A DNA stretch of 64,000 nucleotides from an uncultured Serinicoccus sp. (GCF_947500995.1 NZ_CANMUA010000009.1:159506-223505); one strand, 5' to 3'; numbered from the stretch's first letter, positions 29,306 through 38,302 are shown. Notes: generated by a model from the sequence alone, not told the origin. Numbers and translations are program-made.

Positions 29306-30360
29306 CGGGTCACCTCCTCGCGGTCTCCCAGGGTATGCCGTCCGGTCCGCGCCCCGGCCACCCCGCCCGACCCAGGGTCGGCGTCGGCGGACGGGTGGTC
29401 CGCGTGCTCGTCGTAGTGACCCTCGTGCGCGGCGTGCCGGTGCCCGTCGTGCAGGTAGTCCACGTGGTCCCCGTGGGCCACCGCCTCGTGGCCGCATCCC
29501 GGCCCGTGCTCGTGCAGGTGGCGCTCGGCGTGCCGGTGCCGGGCGGTGGCGACCGCCTTGCGGAGGCTGCCGCCGAGGACGGCCAGCGCGAAGAGGGCGA
29601 TCGCCAGCAGGACGATCGTGCCGCCCGAGGCCGTGTCGGCGTAGTAGCTCGTCATCACCCCGCCGACGGAGGAGACCACGCCGAGGCCGACCGCCCACCA
29701 GGTCGCCGCGCGGAAGCTCGCGGAGAGCTGCTGCGCCGCGGCGTTGGGGATGATCATGAGCGCGCTGATGAGCAGCAGCCCGATGACCCGCATCGCGACG
29801 ACCACGGTCACGGCGGTGAGGACGGCCAGGACGATGTTGAGGGCCAGGACCGGGAGACCGGAGGCGCGGGCGAACTCCTCGTCACCGGCGACGGCGAAGA
29901 GGCGCTGGCGCAGCACCACGGTGACGAGGACGATCACCGCCGACAGGGCCGTGAAGACCGCGACGTCGCTGCGGGTGGTCGTGGTGATGGAGCCGAAGAG
30001 GTAGCCGGTGAGGTTGGCGGTCTGCGCGCCCTCGACCTTGTTGATGATGACGACGCCCGCCGCGAGACCGCCGTAGAACATCAGCGCCAGCGCGACGTCC
30101 CCGGAGGTGCGGCCCCGGGCGCGGATGAGCTCGATGACCACGCCGGCGAGGACGGCCGCGACCAGCGCCGTCCACACCGGGCTGCTGTCGGTCACGACCC
30201 CGATCGCCACCCCGGCCAGCGCCACGTGGCCCAGGCCGTCGCCGACGAGGGAGAGCCGGCGCTGCACGAGGAAGATGCCGACCAGGGGCGCGGCCAGCCC
30301 GACGACGAGCGCGGCCAGCAGCGCGTTGCGCATGAAGTCGAGGGCGAGCATGTCGCTCAC
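29302..30360 (-). CDS. znuB: Zinc ABC transporter permease
   Basis: 352 residues. About eight membrane helices fill residues 8-270, with the conserved VGDGLGHVALAGVAIG loop near 40. A 75-residue cytoplasmic tail extremely rich in His follows (HRHAERHLHEHG, then DHVDYLHDGHRH and others) and probably binds or senses zinc. Such tails vary between species. The GTG start overlaps the znuC stop by 4 bp. Confidence 0.92.
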   Translation of the reverse strand: MSDMLALDFMRNALLAALVVGLAAPLVGIFLVQRRLSLVGDGLGHVALAGVAIGVVTDSSPVWTALVAAVLAGVVIELIRARGRTSGDVALALMFYGGLAAGVVIINKVEGAQTANLTGYLFGSITTTTRSDVAVFTALSAVIVLVTVVLRQRLFAVAGDEEFARASGLPVLALNIVLAVLTAVTVVVAMRVIGLLLISALMIIPNAAAQQLSASFRAATWWAVGLGVVSSVGGVMTSYYADTASGGTIVLLAIALFALAVLGGSLRKAVATARHRHAERHLHEHGPGCGHEAVAHGDHVDYLHDGHRHAAHEGHYDEHADHPSADADPGSGGVAGARTGRHTLGDREEVTR

Positions 30361-31106
30361 GCGTCCTCCCGTCCGGCGGCGCGGGCGCGCTCGGCCTGGT
30401 GCGCGGCATACTCCTGCGGCGTGCCGTCGAAGCTGAGGTGCCCCGCGTCGACCGCGAGGACCCGGTCCACCGTCCCGCGCAGCGCCCCGAGCTCATGGGT
30501 GACGACGAGCATGGTGGTGCCGCTCGTCGCGAGCCCGCGCAGCACCCCGGCGAGGACCTTCTGGCTCGCCTCGTCGACGCCCGCCGTGGGCTCGTCCATG
30601 ACCAGCACCTCGGGATCGGCGACGAGCGCCCGCGCGATGAGCACGCGCCGCTGCTGCCCCCCGGAGAGGGTGTCGACGTCGAAGCGCGCACGGTCGGCGA
30701 GGCCCACCGTCTCCAGCGCGCGACGCACCGCCTCCCGGCCGCGGCGCCCGGCCGGGCGCCACCAGGGCCGGGTGGCGAGCAGACCGGTGGCCACGATCTC
30801 GGCCACCGTGGCCCGGACGCCCCCGCTGAGGGTGTGCCGCTGCGGCACGTAGCCGATGCGCGTCCGGTCCCTGAGGCGGGCCAGCGGGGTGCCCAGCACC
30901 TCGACCGTCCCGCCCAGGTGGTCGGAGAGGCCCAGCAGACCGGTGACCAGTGTGGTCTTGCCCGAGCCGTTGGGTCCCAGGACGGCCACCACCTGCCCCG
31001 GGGCGATCGCCAGGTCGACGTCGGTCACGACCGGGCGACCGAGGTGGCCGAAGCTGGCGCGGCGCAGGTCGACGACGGGGGGAGGCGCGCTGACCCCGGT
31101 GCTCAC
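30357..31106 (-). CDS. znuC: Zinc ABC transporter ATP-binding protein
   Basis: 249 residues. Walker A GPNGSGKTT at about 44-52, signature LSGGQQ near 147, Walker B VLVMDEPTAGVD, and H-loop VTHE. It powers zinc import together with ZnuA and ZnuB. The GTG start overlaps the znuA stop by 4 bp, so all four genes of the operon are chained by overlaps. Confidence 0.94.
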   Translation of the reverse strand: MSTGVSAPPPVVDLRRASFGHLGRPVVTDVDLAIAPGQVVAVLGPNGSGKTTLVTGLLGLSDHLGGTVEVLGTPLARLRDRTRIGYVPQRHTLSGGVRATVAEIVATGLLATRPWWRPAGRRGREAVRRALETVGLADRARFDVDTLSGGQQRRVLIARALVADPEVLVMDEPTAGVDEASQKVLAGVLRGLATSGTTMLVVTHELGALRGTVDRVLAVDAGHLSFDGTPQEYAAHQAERARAAGREDA

Positions 31107-32077
31107 GAGCAGCCCAGGCCCTCGGACATGGCCTCGAGGTTGGCGCGCATGATCTCAATGTAGTCGCTGTCGGCGGTCGCCTCGGTCAGGCTCTCGATCG
31201 GGTCGAGGGTGAGCACCTCGACCCCGGTCTCCTGCGCGACGGTGCGGGCGATCTGGTCACCGACCAGCGGCTCGGCGAAGACCGTCTCGACCCCGAGCTC
31301 CTCGACCTGGGCGCTCACCTCGGCCAGCCGGGCCGGGGAGGGCTCGGAGTCGGGGGAGATGCCGGTGATGCCGTACTGGTGCAGGTCGTAGCGGGACGCT
31401 ATGTAGCCGAACGCCTCGTGCGAGGTGACCAGGTCACGGCTCGCGCAGTCCGCCAGGCCCGCGGCGTACTCCTCGTCCAGGGCCTCCAGCTCGGCGACCA
31501 GGTCGGCGACGTTGTCCTGGTAGGTGTCCGCGCCCTCGGGGTCGACCTGCGCGAGCCGCTCGGCGACCGCCTCGGCGACGTCGGCGTAGCGCTGCGTGTC
31601 CAGCCAGAAGTGGGGGTCCTCGCCCCCGTGGTCGTGGCCGTCACCCTCCTCCTCGGCGTGCTCGTGCTCGTCGTGCTCCTCGGCGCTCTCGCCGGCACCC
31701 ATGAGGTCGGCGACCGGGGTCACGTCGAGGGAGGTGTCGGGTGCCTGGCCGGCGACCGCGTCGTCGACCGCGGCCTGCAGGCCCGAGGAGTAGACGACGA
31801 GGTCCGCGCTGCCGACCGTCTGCACGGCCCGAGGGCTCAGCTCGGCGTCGTGCGGGTCGGCGCCGGGGCCGGTGAGGACGCTGATCTCGGCGCGCTCGCC
31901 GGCGATGCGCTGGACGAGGTACTCCAGCGGGTAGAAGCTCGCGACCACCTCGAGCGAGGCGTTCTCGCCGGACCCGCCCGACCCCTCGCTCCCGCTCCCC
32001 TCCGACGTCGAGCCGCAGGCCCCGAGGACGAGGGCGAGGCAGGAGGCGAGGATCACGGGGGTGCGCAGACGGGGCAT
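31103..32077 (-). CDS. znuA: Zinc ABC transporter substrate-binding lipoprotein
   Basis: 324 residues. The signal peptide ends in LVLGAC with Cys21 lipidated. The cluster A-I metal-binding fold has conserved His (DPHDAEL near 78, DPHFW near 150, TSHEAFGY near 216). A loop very rich in His/Glu/Asp (EEHDEHEHAEEEGDGHDHGG) is the hallmark of zinc rather than manganese binders. The ATG at 32077 was chosen since the frame otherwise runs far upstream through glyS. A Zur box lies 20 bp upstream. Confidence 0.94.
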   Translation of the reverse strand: MPRLRTPVILASCLALVLGACGSTSEGSGSEGSGGSGENASLEVVASFYPLEYLVQRIAGERAEISVLTGPGADPHDAELSPRAVQTVGSADLVVYSSGLQAAVDDAVAGQAPDTSLDVTPVADLMGAGESAEEHDEHEHAEEEGDGHDHGGEDPHFWLDTQRYADVAEAVAERLAQVDPEGADTYQDNVADLVAELEALDEEYAAGLADCASRDLVTSHEAFGYIASRYDLHQYGITGISPDSEPSPARLAEVSAQVEELGVETVFAEPLVGDQIARTVAQETGVEVLTLDPIESLTEATADSDYIEIMRANLEAMSEGLGCS

Positions 32078-32084
32078 ACCTCCC

Positions 32085-32090
32085 AGTCTG
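32085..32090 (-). promoter_or_regulatory. -10 box CAGACT of the znu operon
   Basis: CAGACT on the minus strand ends 7 nt before the znuA ATG. The Zur box lies directly upstream of it, so bound Zur would cover the promoter. Confidence 0.45.
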
Positions 32091-32097
32091 GGCAGCG

Positions 32098-32112
32098 TGA
32101 GAATGATTGTCA
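32098..32112. promoter_or_regulatory. Zur box
   Basis: TGAGAATGATTGTCA fits the 7-1-7 Fur/Zur palindrome TGA-n-AAT-n-ATT-n-TCA. It is centred about 28 bp upstream of the znuA start. Autoregulation of the operon, which includes zur itself, is expected. Confidence 0.85.
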
Positions 32113-32142
32113 AAACAGCAGCTGCCCCCGGGCTGCCCCCGG

Positions 32143-32484
32143 TCAGCCCCGGGGGACCAGCTGGACCACCGTCACGGCGAGGAAGAGCAGCAGCACCGCC
32201 ACCCGCATGAGCCGCTCGACCCCGGTCAGCCGCGGCCAGGAGAGGTAGAGCAGCCAGCCGACGAAGGCCAGGGCGACGCCGACGAGGATCCAGCCGGCGG
32301 TGCCGCCGAGGATGCCGCCCCCGAGGATGAGCAGCAGCAGCGCCAGGAACGGCAGCCACACCGGCAGCCTGGCCAGCTGCAGCAGGGCCGGTCGGCTGGC
32401 CCGCTCGACGGCGCTGCGGACCGGCCCGGGCGTGGCCGTGGTGCCCGCTGCCTCGCGGTCGGGGGAGGGCTCGCTGGTGCTCAC
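32143..32484 (-). CDS. Small two- to three-helix membrane protein, unknown function
   Basis: 113 residues. The first 45 are Ser/Pro/Thr/Ala-rich and lack a signal. Then come three hydrophobic stretches: LPFLALLLLILGGGILGG, WILVGVALAFVGWLLYL and MRVAVLLLFLAVTVVQLV. The middle loop LSWPRLTGVERLMRVAV is basic. Similar short proteins accompany glyS in related actinobacteria, but I know of no function. TAGGCT six bases before the GTG marks a leaderless start divergent from glyS. Confidence 0.7.
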   Translation of the reverse strand: MSTSEPSPDREAAGTTATPGPVRSAVERASRPALLQLARLPVWLPFLALLLLILGGGILGGTAGWILVGVALAFVGWLLYLSWPRLTGVERLMRVAVLLLFLAVTVVQLVPRG

Positions 32485-32490
32485 CGGACC

Positions 32491-32496
32491 AGCCTA
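32491..32496 (-). promoter_or_regulatory. -10 box TAGGCT of the small membrane protein gene
   Basis: TAGGCT on the minus strand ends 6 nt before the GTG at 32484. Confidence 0.5.
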
Positions 32497-32527
32497 AACC
32501 GGGTCCGGGGCCCCGCCGCACGCCGCT

Positions 32528-32533
32528 TAGACT
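32528..32533 (+). promoter_or_regulatory. -10 box TAGACT of glyS
   Basis: TAGACT ends 6 nt before the glyS ATG, and no ribosome-binding site is present: a leaderless transcript with no room for a T-box leader. Confidence 0.6.
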
Positions 32534-32539
32534 GGGCGC

Positions 32540-33937
32540 ATGGCTCCCTCCACCGTCGATACCGTCGTGTCCCTGTGCAAGCGCCGAGGCTTCGTGTTCC
32601 CGTCGGGAGACATCTACGGAGGCACCCGGTCGGCCTGGGACTACGGCCCCCTCGGCGTCGCCCTGAAGGAGAACATCAAGCGGCAGTGGTGGCGCTCCAT
32701 GGTCCAGACCCGGGACGACGTCGTCGGCCTCGACTCCTCGATCATCCTGCCGCGTCAGACCTGGGTGGCCTCCGGTCACGTGGGTGAGTTCTCCGACCCC
32801 CTCACCGAGTGCCAGTCCTGCCACAAGCGCTTCCGGGTGGACCACATGCAGGAGGCGGTGGCCGAGAAGGCGGCCCGTAAGGGCAAGGACGTGGACCCCG
32901 ACGACGTGTCGCTCGAGGACATCACCTGCCCCAACTGCGGCAACAAGGCGTGGACCGCCCCGCGCGAGTTCAACATGATGCTCAAGACCTATCTCGGGGT
33001 CATCGAGGACGAGTCCGGCCTGCACTACCTGCGCCCGGAGACCGCCCAGGGCATCTTCGTCAACTTCGCCAACGTCCTGGGCACCTCCCGCAAGAAGCCC
33101 CCCTTCGGCATCGCCCAGACCGGCAAGTCCTTCCGCAACGAGATCACGCCGGGCAACTTCATCTTCCGCACCCGTGAGTTCGAGCAGATGGAGATGGAGT
33201 TCTTCGTCAAGCCGGGCGAGGACGAGGAGTGGCACCAGTACTGGATCGACGAGCGCACGCGCTGGTACACCGACCTCGGCATCGACCCCGACAACCTGCG
33301 TCACCTCGAGCACCCGGCCGACAAGCTCTCGCACTACTCCAAGCGGACCGTCGACATCGAGTACCGCTTCAACTTCACCGGCAGCGAGTGGGGTGAGCTC
33401 GAGGGCATCGCCAACCGCACGGACTTCGACCTGTCCACGCACAGCGAGCACTCGGGCCAGGAGCTGTCCTACTTCGACCAGGCCAGCGGGGAGCGCTACG
33501 TCCCCTACGTCATCGAGCCGGCGGCCGGCCTGTCCCGCTCGCTCATGACCTTCCTCGTCGACGCCTACGCCGAGGACGAGGCGCCCAACACCAAGGGCGG
33601 CGTGGACAAGCGGGTCGTCCTGCGCCTCGACCCGCGGCTGGCCCCGGTCAAGGTGGCCGTGCTGCCGCTCTCGCGCAACGCCGACCTCACGCCGAAGGCG
33701 AAGGACCTCGCCGCCTGCCTGCGCCAGCACTGGATGGTCGACGTCGACGACGCCGGGGCGATCGGCAAGCGTTACCGGCGCCAGGACGAGATCGGCACGC
33801 CCTACTGCGTCACCGTCGACTTCGACACCCTCGAGGACCAGGCGGTGACCATCCGCGACCGCGACTCGATGGGCCAGGAGCGGGTGTCGCTGGACCAGGT
33901 GGAGGCCTACCTCGCGCAGCGCCTCATCGGCTGCTGA
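32540..33937 (+). CDS. glyS: Glycyl-tRNA synthetase, alpha2 type
   Basis: 465 residues, the single-chain class II enzyme. Motifs: [20 protein letters not shown] at the start, motif 2 [25 protein letters not shown] at about 196-220 (two adjoining pieces), and motif 3 [14 protein letters not shown] EPAAGLSRS near 330. A zinc-ribbon insertion with CQSCHKRF and CPNCGNK sits at about 93-135. The C-terminal anticodon-binding domain ends the protein. Two-subunit GlyQS is excluded by this layout. Confidence 0.96.
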   Translation: MAPSTVDTVVSLCKRRGFVFPSGDIYGGTRSAWDYGPLGVALKENIKRQWWRSMVQTRDDVVGLDSSIILPRQTWVASGHVGEFSDPLTECQSCHKRFRVDHMQEAVAEKAARKGKDVDPDDVSLEDITCPNCGNKAWTAPREFNMMLKTYLGVIEDESGLHYLRPETAQGIFVNFANVLGTSRKKPPFGIAQTGKSFRNEITPGNFIFRTREFEQMEMEFFVKPGEDEEWHQYWIDERTRWYTDLGIDPDNLRHLEHPADKLSHYSKRTVDIEYRFNFTGSEWGELEGIANRTDFDLSTHSEHSGQELSYFDQASGERYVPYVIEPAAGLSRSLMTFLVDAYAEDEAPNTKGGVDKRVVLRLDPRLAPVKVAVLPLSRNADLTPKAKDLAACLRQHWMVDVDDAGAIGKRYRRQDEIGTPYCVTVDFDTLEDQAVTIRDRDSMGQERVSLDQVEAYLAQRLIGC

Positions 33938-33976
33938 CGCACCGTCCGCGGACGACCGGTGGGCCGGAGGTATGCC

Positions 33977-34582
33977 TCAGCCGCCGGTGAGCAGGGCCAC
34001 GCCCAGGCCCAGCATGACGAGCGCGATGAGTGCGTCGAGGACCTGCCAGGCCCGGGGTCGGGCGAGCAGCGGTGCCAGGCGCCGTGAGCCGAAACCGAGG
34101 GCGCTGAACCACAGGATGCTGGCGCCCACGAGCCCCGCGTAGTACCACCACCGGCCCTGCGGGCCGTGCGTGTTGGCGATGGACCCGAGCACGATGATGT
34201 CGAGGTAGAGGTGCGGGTTGAGCCAGGTCAGGGCGGCCATGGTGGTGAGGGCGCGGCGCAGGGACACCTGCCGCCCCGCGCCGGCCACCAGGGTCTCGCC
34301 CGGGCGCAGGGCGCGCCAGCCCACGTGCAGCCCGTAGCCGATGACGAAGAGCCCGCCGCCCCACCGCGCGAGCGTGAGGAAGGCCGGCCACTGCTGGACC
34401 GCCGCGCCGACCCCGAGCACGGCCAGCCCGATGAGGACCACGTCGGAGAGGGCGCACAGCGCCACCAGAGCGCCGACGTGCTGGCGGCGCAGCCCCTGCC
34501 GCAGCAGGTAGGCGTTCTGCGCACCGACGGCGGCGATGAGGGCGAGGCCGGTGAGGAGGCCGGCGACGATCGGGAGGGGCAC
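33977..34582 (-). CDS. lysE: LysE-type basic amino-acid exporter
   Basis: 201 residues with about six hydrophobic segments. The N-terminus LLTGLALIAAVGAQNAYLLRQGLR is the LysE/ArgO signature, and TWLNPHLYLD near 120 holds the conserved Asn-Pro. It exports lysine and/or arginine when cells take up excess. I chose the GTG at 34582 because TACCGT lies seven bases upstream and the family start follows at once. It is divergent from a LysR regulator of the LysG/ArgP type, the classical arrangement. Confidence 0.9.
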   Translation of the reverse strand: MPLPIVAGLLTGLALIAAVGAQNAYLLRQGLRRQHVGALVALCALSDVVLIGLAVLGVGAAVQQWPAFLTLARWGGGLFVIGYGLHVGWRALRPGETLVAGAGRQVSLRRALTTMAALTWLNPHLYLDIIVLGSIANTHGPQGRWWYYAGLVGASILWFSALGFGSRRLAPLLARPRAWQVLDALIALVMLGLGVALLTGG

Positions 34583-34589
34583 GGTCACC

Positions 34590-34595
34590 ACGGTA
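34590..34595 (-). promoter_or_regulatory. -10 box TACCGT of lysE
   Basis: TACCGT on the minus strand ends 7 nt before the GTG at 34582. LysR-type activators bind in this lysE-argP intergenic region. Confidence 0.45.
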
Positions 34596-34651
34596 GGCGG
34601 CTCCCGGCCAGACCTGGGCATCAAGTGCCACGAAGGATTGTGCAGAACCTG

Positions 34652-34657
34652 TAGCGT
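34652..34657 (+). promoter_or_regulatory. -10 box TAGCGT of the LysR-type gene
   Basis: TAGCGT ends 8 nt before the ATG at 34666. Confidence 0.4.
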
Positions 34658-34665
34658 CTCTTCAC

Positions 34666-35610
34666 ATGGACCTGGACCCCGTCGCGCTGACCACGTTGAG
34701 CGCGGTCGTGCAGGAGGGGACCTTCGACCGGGCCGCCACCCGGCTGCGCATCACCCCGTCCGCGGTGTCCCAGCGCATCCGGGCGCTGGAGCAGGCGCTG
34801 GGCCGCGTCGTCGTGACCCGCACCAAGCCGACCCGCGCGACGCCGGCTGGTGAGGTGCTGCTGCGCCTGGCGGGGCAGTGGGACGTCCTCGTGGGCGACG
34901 CGCTGGCCGAGCTCGTCCCCGAGCCCGACGGCACGGCATACCCGGCCGTGGCGGTGGTGGTCAACGCCGACTCCCTGGCCACCTGGCTGCTGCCTGCGCT
35001 CGCCCGGGCGCAGGCCGAGCTGGGGGTGGTGCTCGAGCTCGTCCGGGAGGACGAGGAGTACGCCTCCGACCGCGTCCGTTCCGGGTCCGCGCTGGCGGCG
35101 GTGACCGCCGACCCGACACCGGTGCCCGGCTGCCGGCTGACGTCGCTCGGGGCGATGCGCTACGTGGCCGTGTGCTCGCCCGCCTTTCACCGCCGGTGGT
35201 TCGCCGACGGGCCGCGGGCCACCGCGCTGGACGCGGCACCGATCGTGCGCTTCGACGAGCGCGACCGGATGCAGCACCGGGTCGCCCGGCGGTGGGCGCG
35301 CCGCGAGGTGGACCCACCGGCGCACGTGGTCGGGTCGAGCCACGGCTTCGCGGACGCGGTGGTCCTCGGGATGGGGTGGGGGATGCTGCCCGTGGAGTGG
35401 GCGGCCCCGCTCCTGGAGGGGGGCGCGGTCGTGGTCGTGGGCCCGCGCGCCGAGATGGAGGTGCCCCTGCACTGGCTCAGCGCCCGGTTGTCCTCGCGCA
35501 CCCTCGACGTCCTGACCCGCTGCGTCACCGAGCAGGCCGCCCGGACGCTCACGCCGCGCAGCGGCCGGACCGTGCGGCCCCGCGACGATGGGACAATGGG
35601 TGGGTCATGA
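34666..35610 (+). CDS. argP: LysR-type regulator, LysG/ArgP group
   Basis: 314 residues. The helix-turn-helix reads GTFDRAATRLRITPSAVSQRIRALEQALGR at 19-48 (two adjoining parts). A periplasmic-binding-like effector domain follows, with LPALARAQ and SSHGFADAVVLGMGWGMLPVE. LysG/ArgP activates the lysine exporter in response to basic amino acids, and the divergent lysE next door supports this subgroup. The stop overlaps the dusB ATG by 4 bp, an unusual coupling of a regulator to a tRNA-modifying enzyme. Confidence 0.88.
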   Translation: MDLDPVALTTLSAVVQEGTFDRAATRLRITPSAVSQRIRALEQALGRVVVTRTKPTRATPAGEVLLRLAGQWDVLVGDALAELVPEPDGTAYPAVAVVVNADSLATWLLPALARAQAELGVVLELVREDEEYASDRVRSGSALAAVTADPTPVPGCRLTSLGAMRYVAVCSPAFHRRWFADGPRATALDAAPIVRFDERDRMQHRVARRWARREVDPPAHVVGSSHGFADAVVLGMGWGMLPVEWAAPLLEGGAVVVVGPRAEMEVPLHWLSARLSSRTLDVLTRCVTEQAARTLTPRSGRTVRPRDDGTMGGS

Positions 35611-36806
35611 CGATCACCGCCCCCGTCCTCCCGCCGCTGCAGATCGGCCCGCACACCATCGACTCCCCGGTGGTGCTCGCCCCCATGGCCGGCATCACCA
35701 ACCGCGCCTTCCGGCGCCTGTGCCGGGAGTACGGGCAGGAGGGGCTCGCGGCGGCCGGGTCGGCCGGCGGCTCGGACTGCCTCTACGTCAGCGAGATGAT
35801 CACCTCCCGCGCCCTCGTCGAGCGCACCCCGATCTCGATGAAGCTCATCGAGCACGAGGTGGGGGAGTCCCCCCGCTCCATCCAGCTCTACGGCGTCGAC
35901 CCGGCGACCGTCGGGGCGGCCGTGCGGATGCTGGTCGAGGAGGACCGCGCCGACCACGTCGACCTCAACTTCGGCTGCCCGGTGCCCAAGGTCACCCGCA
36001 AGGGCGGGGGAGCGGCGCTGCCGTGGAAGACCGAGCTCTTCCGCGGCATCGTCCGCGCGGCGGTCCGCGAGGCCACCCCCGCGGGCATCCCGGTGACCGT
36101 GAAGATGCGGGTCGGCATCGACGCCGGGCACGAGACCTTCCTGGACGCCGGGCGCATCGCCGAGGACGAGGGGGCTGCCGCCGTGGCCCTGCACGCCCGC
36201 ACCGCCGCGCAGGCCTACTCCGGCCAGGCCGACTGGAACCGCATCGCCGAGCTCAAGGCCGCGGTCACCTCGATCCCCGTCCTGGGCAACGGGGACATCT
36301 GGTCGGCCGAGGACGCGCTCGCGATGGTCGAGCGCACCGGCTGCGACGGCGTGGTCGTCGGGCGCGGCTGCCTGGGCCGCCCGTGGCTGTTCACCGACCT
36401 GGCCGCGGCCTTCGCCGGGTCCTCCCTGCGGGTGGAGCCCACGCTGCGGGAGGTGTGCCGGGTGCTGCGCCGGCACGCCGAGCTGCTCGCCGACTTCCAC
36501 GGCGACGAGGGCCACGGGTGCCGGGACATCCGCAAGCACATCGCGTGGTACACCAAGGGCTTCCGCGTCGGGGGGCAGCTGCGCCACCAGCTCGGGCTCG
36601 TGCACACCCTGGCCGACCTCGACCGCCTCATCGACAGCCTCGACCTGGACCAGCCCTGGCCCGGCGAGGCCGCCGAGGGGCAGCGCGGCCGGGCGGGCTC
36701 CCCGCGGGTCGTGGCCCTGCCGGACCGGTGGCTGGAGGGTCGCGCCCTCGACGGCGACCAACGGGCCGCCGTCGCCCACGCCGAGCTGTCGGTGAGCGGC
36801 GGCTGA
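35607..36806 (+). CDS. dusB: tRNA-dihydrouridine synthase
   Basis: 399 residues. The FMN-dependent TIM barrel has LAPMAGITNRAFRRLC (about 25-40), DLNFGCPVPKVTRKGGGAAL with the catalytic Cys near 120, VKMRVGID, LHARTAAQAYSG, and GNGDIW...GVVVGRGCLGRPW. A C-terminal helical RNA-recruiting domain follows. It reduces specific uridines in tRNA. It starts in the overlap with the LysR gene, but GACAAT nine bases upstream may give it its own promoter. Confidence 0.93.
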   Translation: MTITAPVLPPLQIGPHTIDSPVVLAPMAGITNRAFRRLCREYGQEGLAAAGSAGGSDCLYVSEMITSRALVERTPISMKLIEHEVGESPRSIQLYGVDPATVGAAVRMLVEEDRADHVDLNFGCPVPKVTRKGGGAALPWKTELFRGIVRAAVREATPAGIPVTVKMRVGIDAGHETFLDAGRIAEDEGAAAVALHARTAAQAYSGQADWNRIAELKAAVTSIPVLGNGDIWSAEDALAMVERTGCDGVVVGRGCLGRPWLFTDLAAAFAGSSLRVEPTLREVCRVLRRHAELLADFHGDEGHGCRDIRKHIAWYTKGFRVGGQLRHQLGLVHTLADLDRLIDSLDLDQPWPGEAAEGQRGRAGSPRVVALPDRWLEGRALDGDQRAAVAHAELSVSGG

Positions 36807-36838
36807 CGGCTCAGCCTGCGGGAGCGGCGCCGGGCTCC

Positions 36839-36844
36839 TACCGT
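36839..36844 (+). promoter_or_regulatory. -10 box TACCGT of the PfpI gene
   Basis: TACCGT ends 7 nt before the ATG at 36852. The earlier in-frame GTG at 36843 overlaps the box and is therefore rejected as start. Confidence 0.5.
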
Positions 36845-36851
36845 GGAGGGC

Positions 36852-37376
36852 ATGGGACATCTCGATGGAAAGACCGTTGCCTTCCTGCTCACCGACGACT
36901 TCGAGGACAGTGAGCTCACCAGCCCCTGGGACGCCGTGGTCGAGGCCGGCGGGACGCCGCACCTCATCGCTCCGGAGTCCGGCAGCGTGACCGGCAAGAA
37001 CGGCCACACGCAGGATGTCGACGTCGTCGTCGCCGACGCCGACCCCGCCTCCTACGACGCGCTCGTCCTCCCGGGCGGGGTCGGCAACGCCGACACCCTG
37101 CGTATGGACGAGGACGCCGTGGCCTTCGCCCGGCACTTCGGGGAGCAGGCCAAGCCGGTGTCGGTCATCTGCCACGGGGCGTGGATCCTCACCGACGCGG
37201 CCGTGCTCGACGGCCGCACCATGACCTCCTTCCCCTCCCTGCAGACGGACCTGCGCAACGCCGGCGTCACCTGGGTCGACGAGGAGGTCGTCGTGGACGA
37301 CTGGCTGGTCTCCAGCCGCACCCCCGCCGACCTGTCCGCCTTCAACCGCGAGCTGGTGCGCTCCGTCGGCGGCTGA
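36852..37376 (+). CDS. DJ-1/PfpI-family protein
   Basis: 174 residues. The nucleophile elbow is VICHGAWIL at about 102-110 with a Cys-His pair, and the acidic residue is in DFEDSELTSPWDA near the N-terminus, as in PfpI/YhbO stress proteins. Proposed activities (glyoxalase/deglycase, protease) are debated. LPGGVGNADTLRMDEDAV is another family block. It converges on the sulfurtransferase gene, with the two stop codons directly abutting at 37376/37377. Confidence 0.9.
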   Translation: MGHLDGKTVAFLLTDDFEDSELTSPWDAVVEAGGTPHLIAPESGSVTGKNGHTQDVDVVVADADPASYDALVLPGGVGNADTLRMDEDAVAFARHFGEQAKPVSVICHGAWILTDAAVLDGRTMTSFPSLQTDLRNAGVTWVDEEVVVDDWLVSSRTPADLSAFNRELVRSVGG

Positions 37377-38255
37377 TCAGCGCTCCACGGGGCGGTCGGG
37401 GACGCTGACCCAGTCGCTCCACGACCCGGCGTAGACCGCCGGTCGCGGGCCCACCCCGCGCGCCTCCAGGGCCAGCGCGAGGTGGGCCGCCTGCACCCCC
37501 GAGCCGCAGTAGACCGCGGTCGGGAGGTCCGTGCGTCCGCCCGCGTCGGTGAGCGCCTGCACGACGTGCTCGGCGTCGACGAAGCGACCGTCGGGCCCGA
37601 GCAGCGACAGCGCCGGCAGGCTCAGGGCCCCCGGGACGTGACCCGCGACCGGGTCGATGGTCTCGTTCTCGCCCCGGTAGCGGTCGGCGGGACGCGCGTC
37701 GAGCACCTGACCCCCCGATGCCTGGTGCCCGACCAGCGCGTCGGCGTCGAGCAGCTCCCGACCCGCTGCCCGCCCGGCCAGCACGACGTCGCCGGCCGCG
37801 ACGTCCACCGGTCCGGAGTCCGTGGGCAGCCCGCCCGCCCGCCAAGCGGCCAACCCTCCGTCGAGCACGGCGCCCTCGAGGCCGTGGTGCGCGGCCACCC
37901 ACCACGCGCGCGCAGCGCCCAGACCGGGACCGGCGTCGTAGAACACCACCGGGCGCCCGGCCCGGACCCCCGCGGCCCGCAGCCCCTGCTCGAGCTCCTG
38001 GCGCGAGGGCATCGGGTGCCGCCCGCCCCGCCCGTCGGGGCTGGGCGGAGCCGACAGGGCCGACTCCAGGTCGAGGAACGCCGCCCCCGGCAGGTGCTCC
38101 TCGAGGTAGGCCGCGTGGTTGGCCTCCCGTCCTGCGCCCAGCGACCAGCGCACGTCCACGAGGACGGGCCGTGAGCCGGGTGGGCCGACGAGTGCGGCCT
38201 GCAGCTCGTCGACGGTGACCAGCGGACCGGCGAGGGGGGTGCTGAGGGTGCCCAT
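37377..38255 (-). CDS. Sulfurtransferase with two rhodanese domains
   Basis: 292 residues. The inactive N-terminal rhodanese domain (about 10-145) is followed by the active one, whose loop AVYCGSGVQAAH near 247 contains the persulfide-forming Cys. CGSGV is closer to 3-mercaptopyruvate sulfurtransferase (CGSGVTA) than to thiosulfate sulfurtransferase (CRxGxT). HLPGAAFLDLESALSAPPSPDGRGGRHPMP matches the family's first-domain pattern across two stretches. The ATG at 38255 is preceded by TAGGGT at -7. Confidence 0.88.
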   Translation of the reverse strand: MGTLSTPLAGPLVTVDELQAALVGPPGSRPVLVDVRWSLGAGREANHAAYLEEHLPGAAFLDLESALSAPPSPDGRGGRHPMPSRQELEQGLRAAGVRAGRPVVFYDAGPGLGAARAWWVAAHHGLEGAVLDGGLAAWRAGGLPTDSGPVDVAAGDVVLAGRAAGRELLDADALVGHQASGGQVLDARPADRYRGENETIDPVAGHVPGALSLPALSLLGPDGRFVDAEHVVQALTDAGGRTDLPTAVYCGSGVQAAHLALALEARGVGPRPAVYAGSWSDWVSVPDRPVER

Positions 38256-38262
38256 GCCGCGC

Positions 38263-38268
38263 ACCCTA
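38263..38268 (-). promoter_or_regulatory. -10 box TAGGGT of the sulfurtransferase
   Basis: TAGGGT on the minus strand ends 7 nt before the ATG at 38255. Confidence 0.45.
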
Positions 38269-38302
38269 GCGCCGAAGCGGGACACGTCCGACCCCGACGT
38301 GG

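Noticed and set aside
32498..32539. T-box or glycine riboswitch before glyS
   Set aside because: The -10 box lies six bases from the start codon, leaving no leader.
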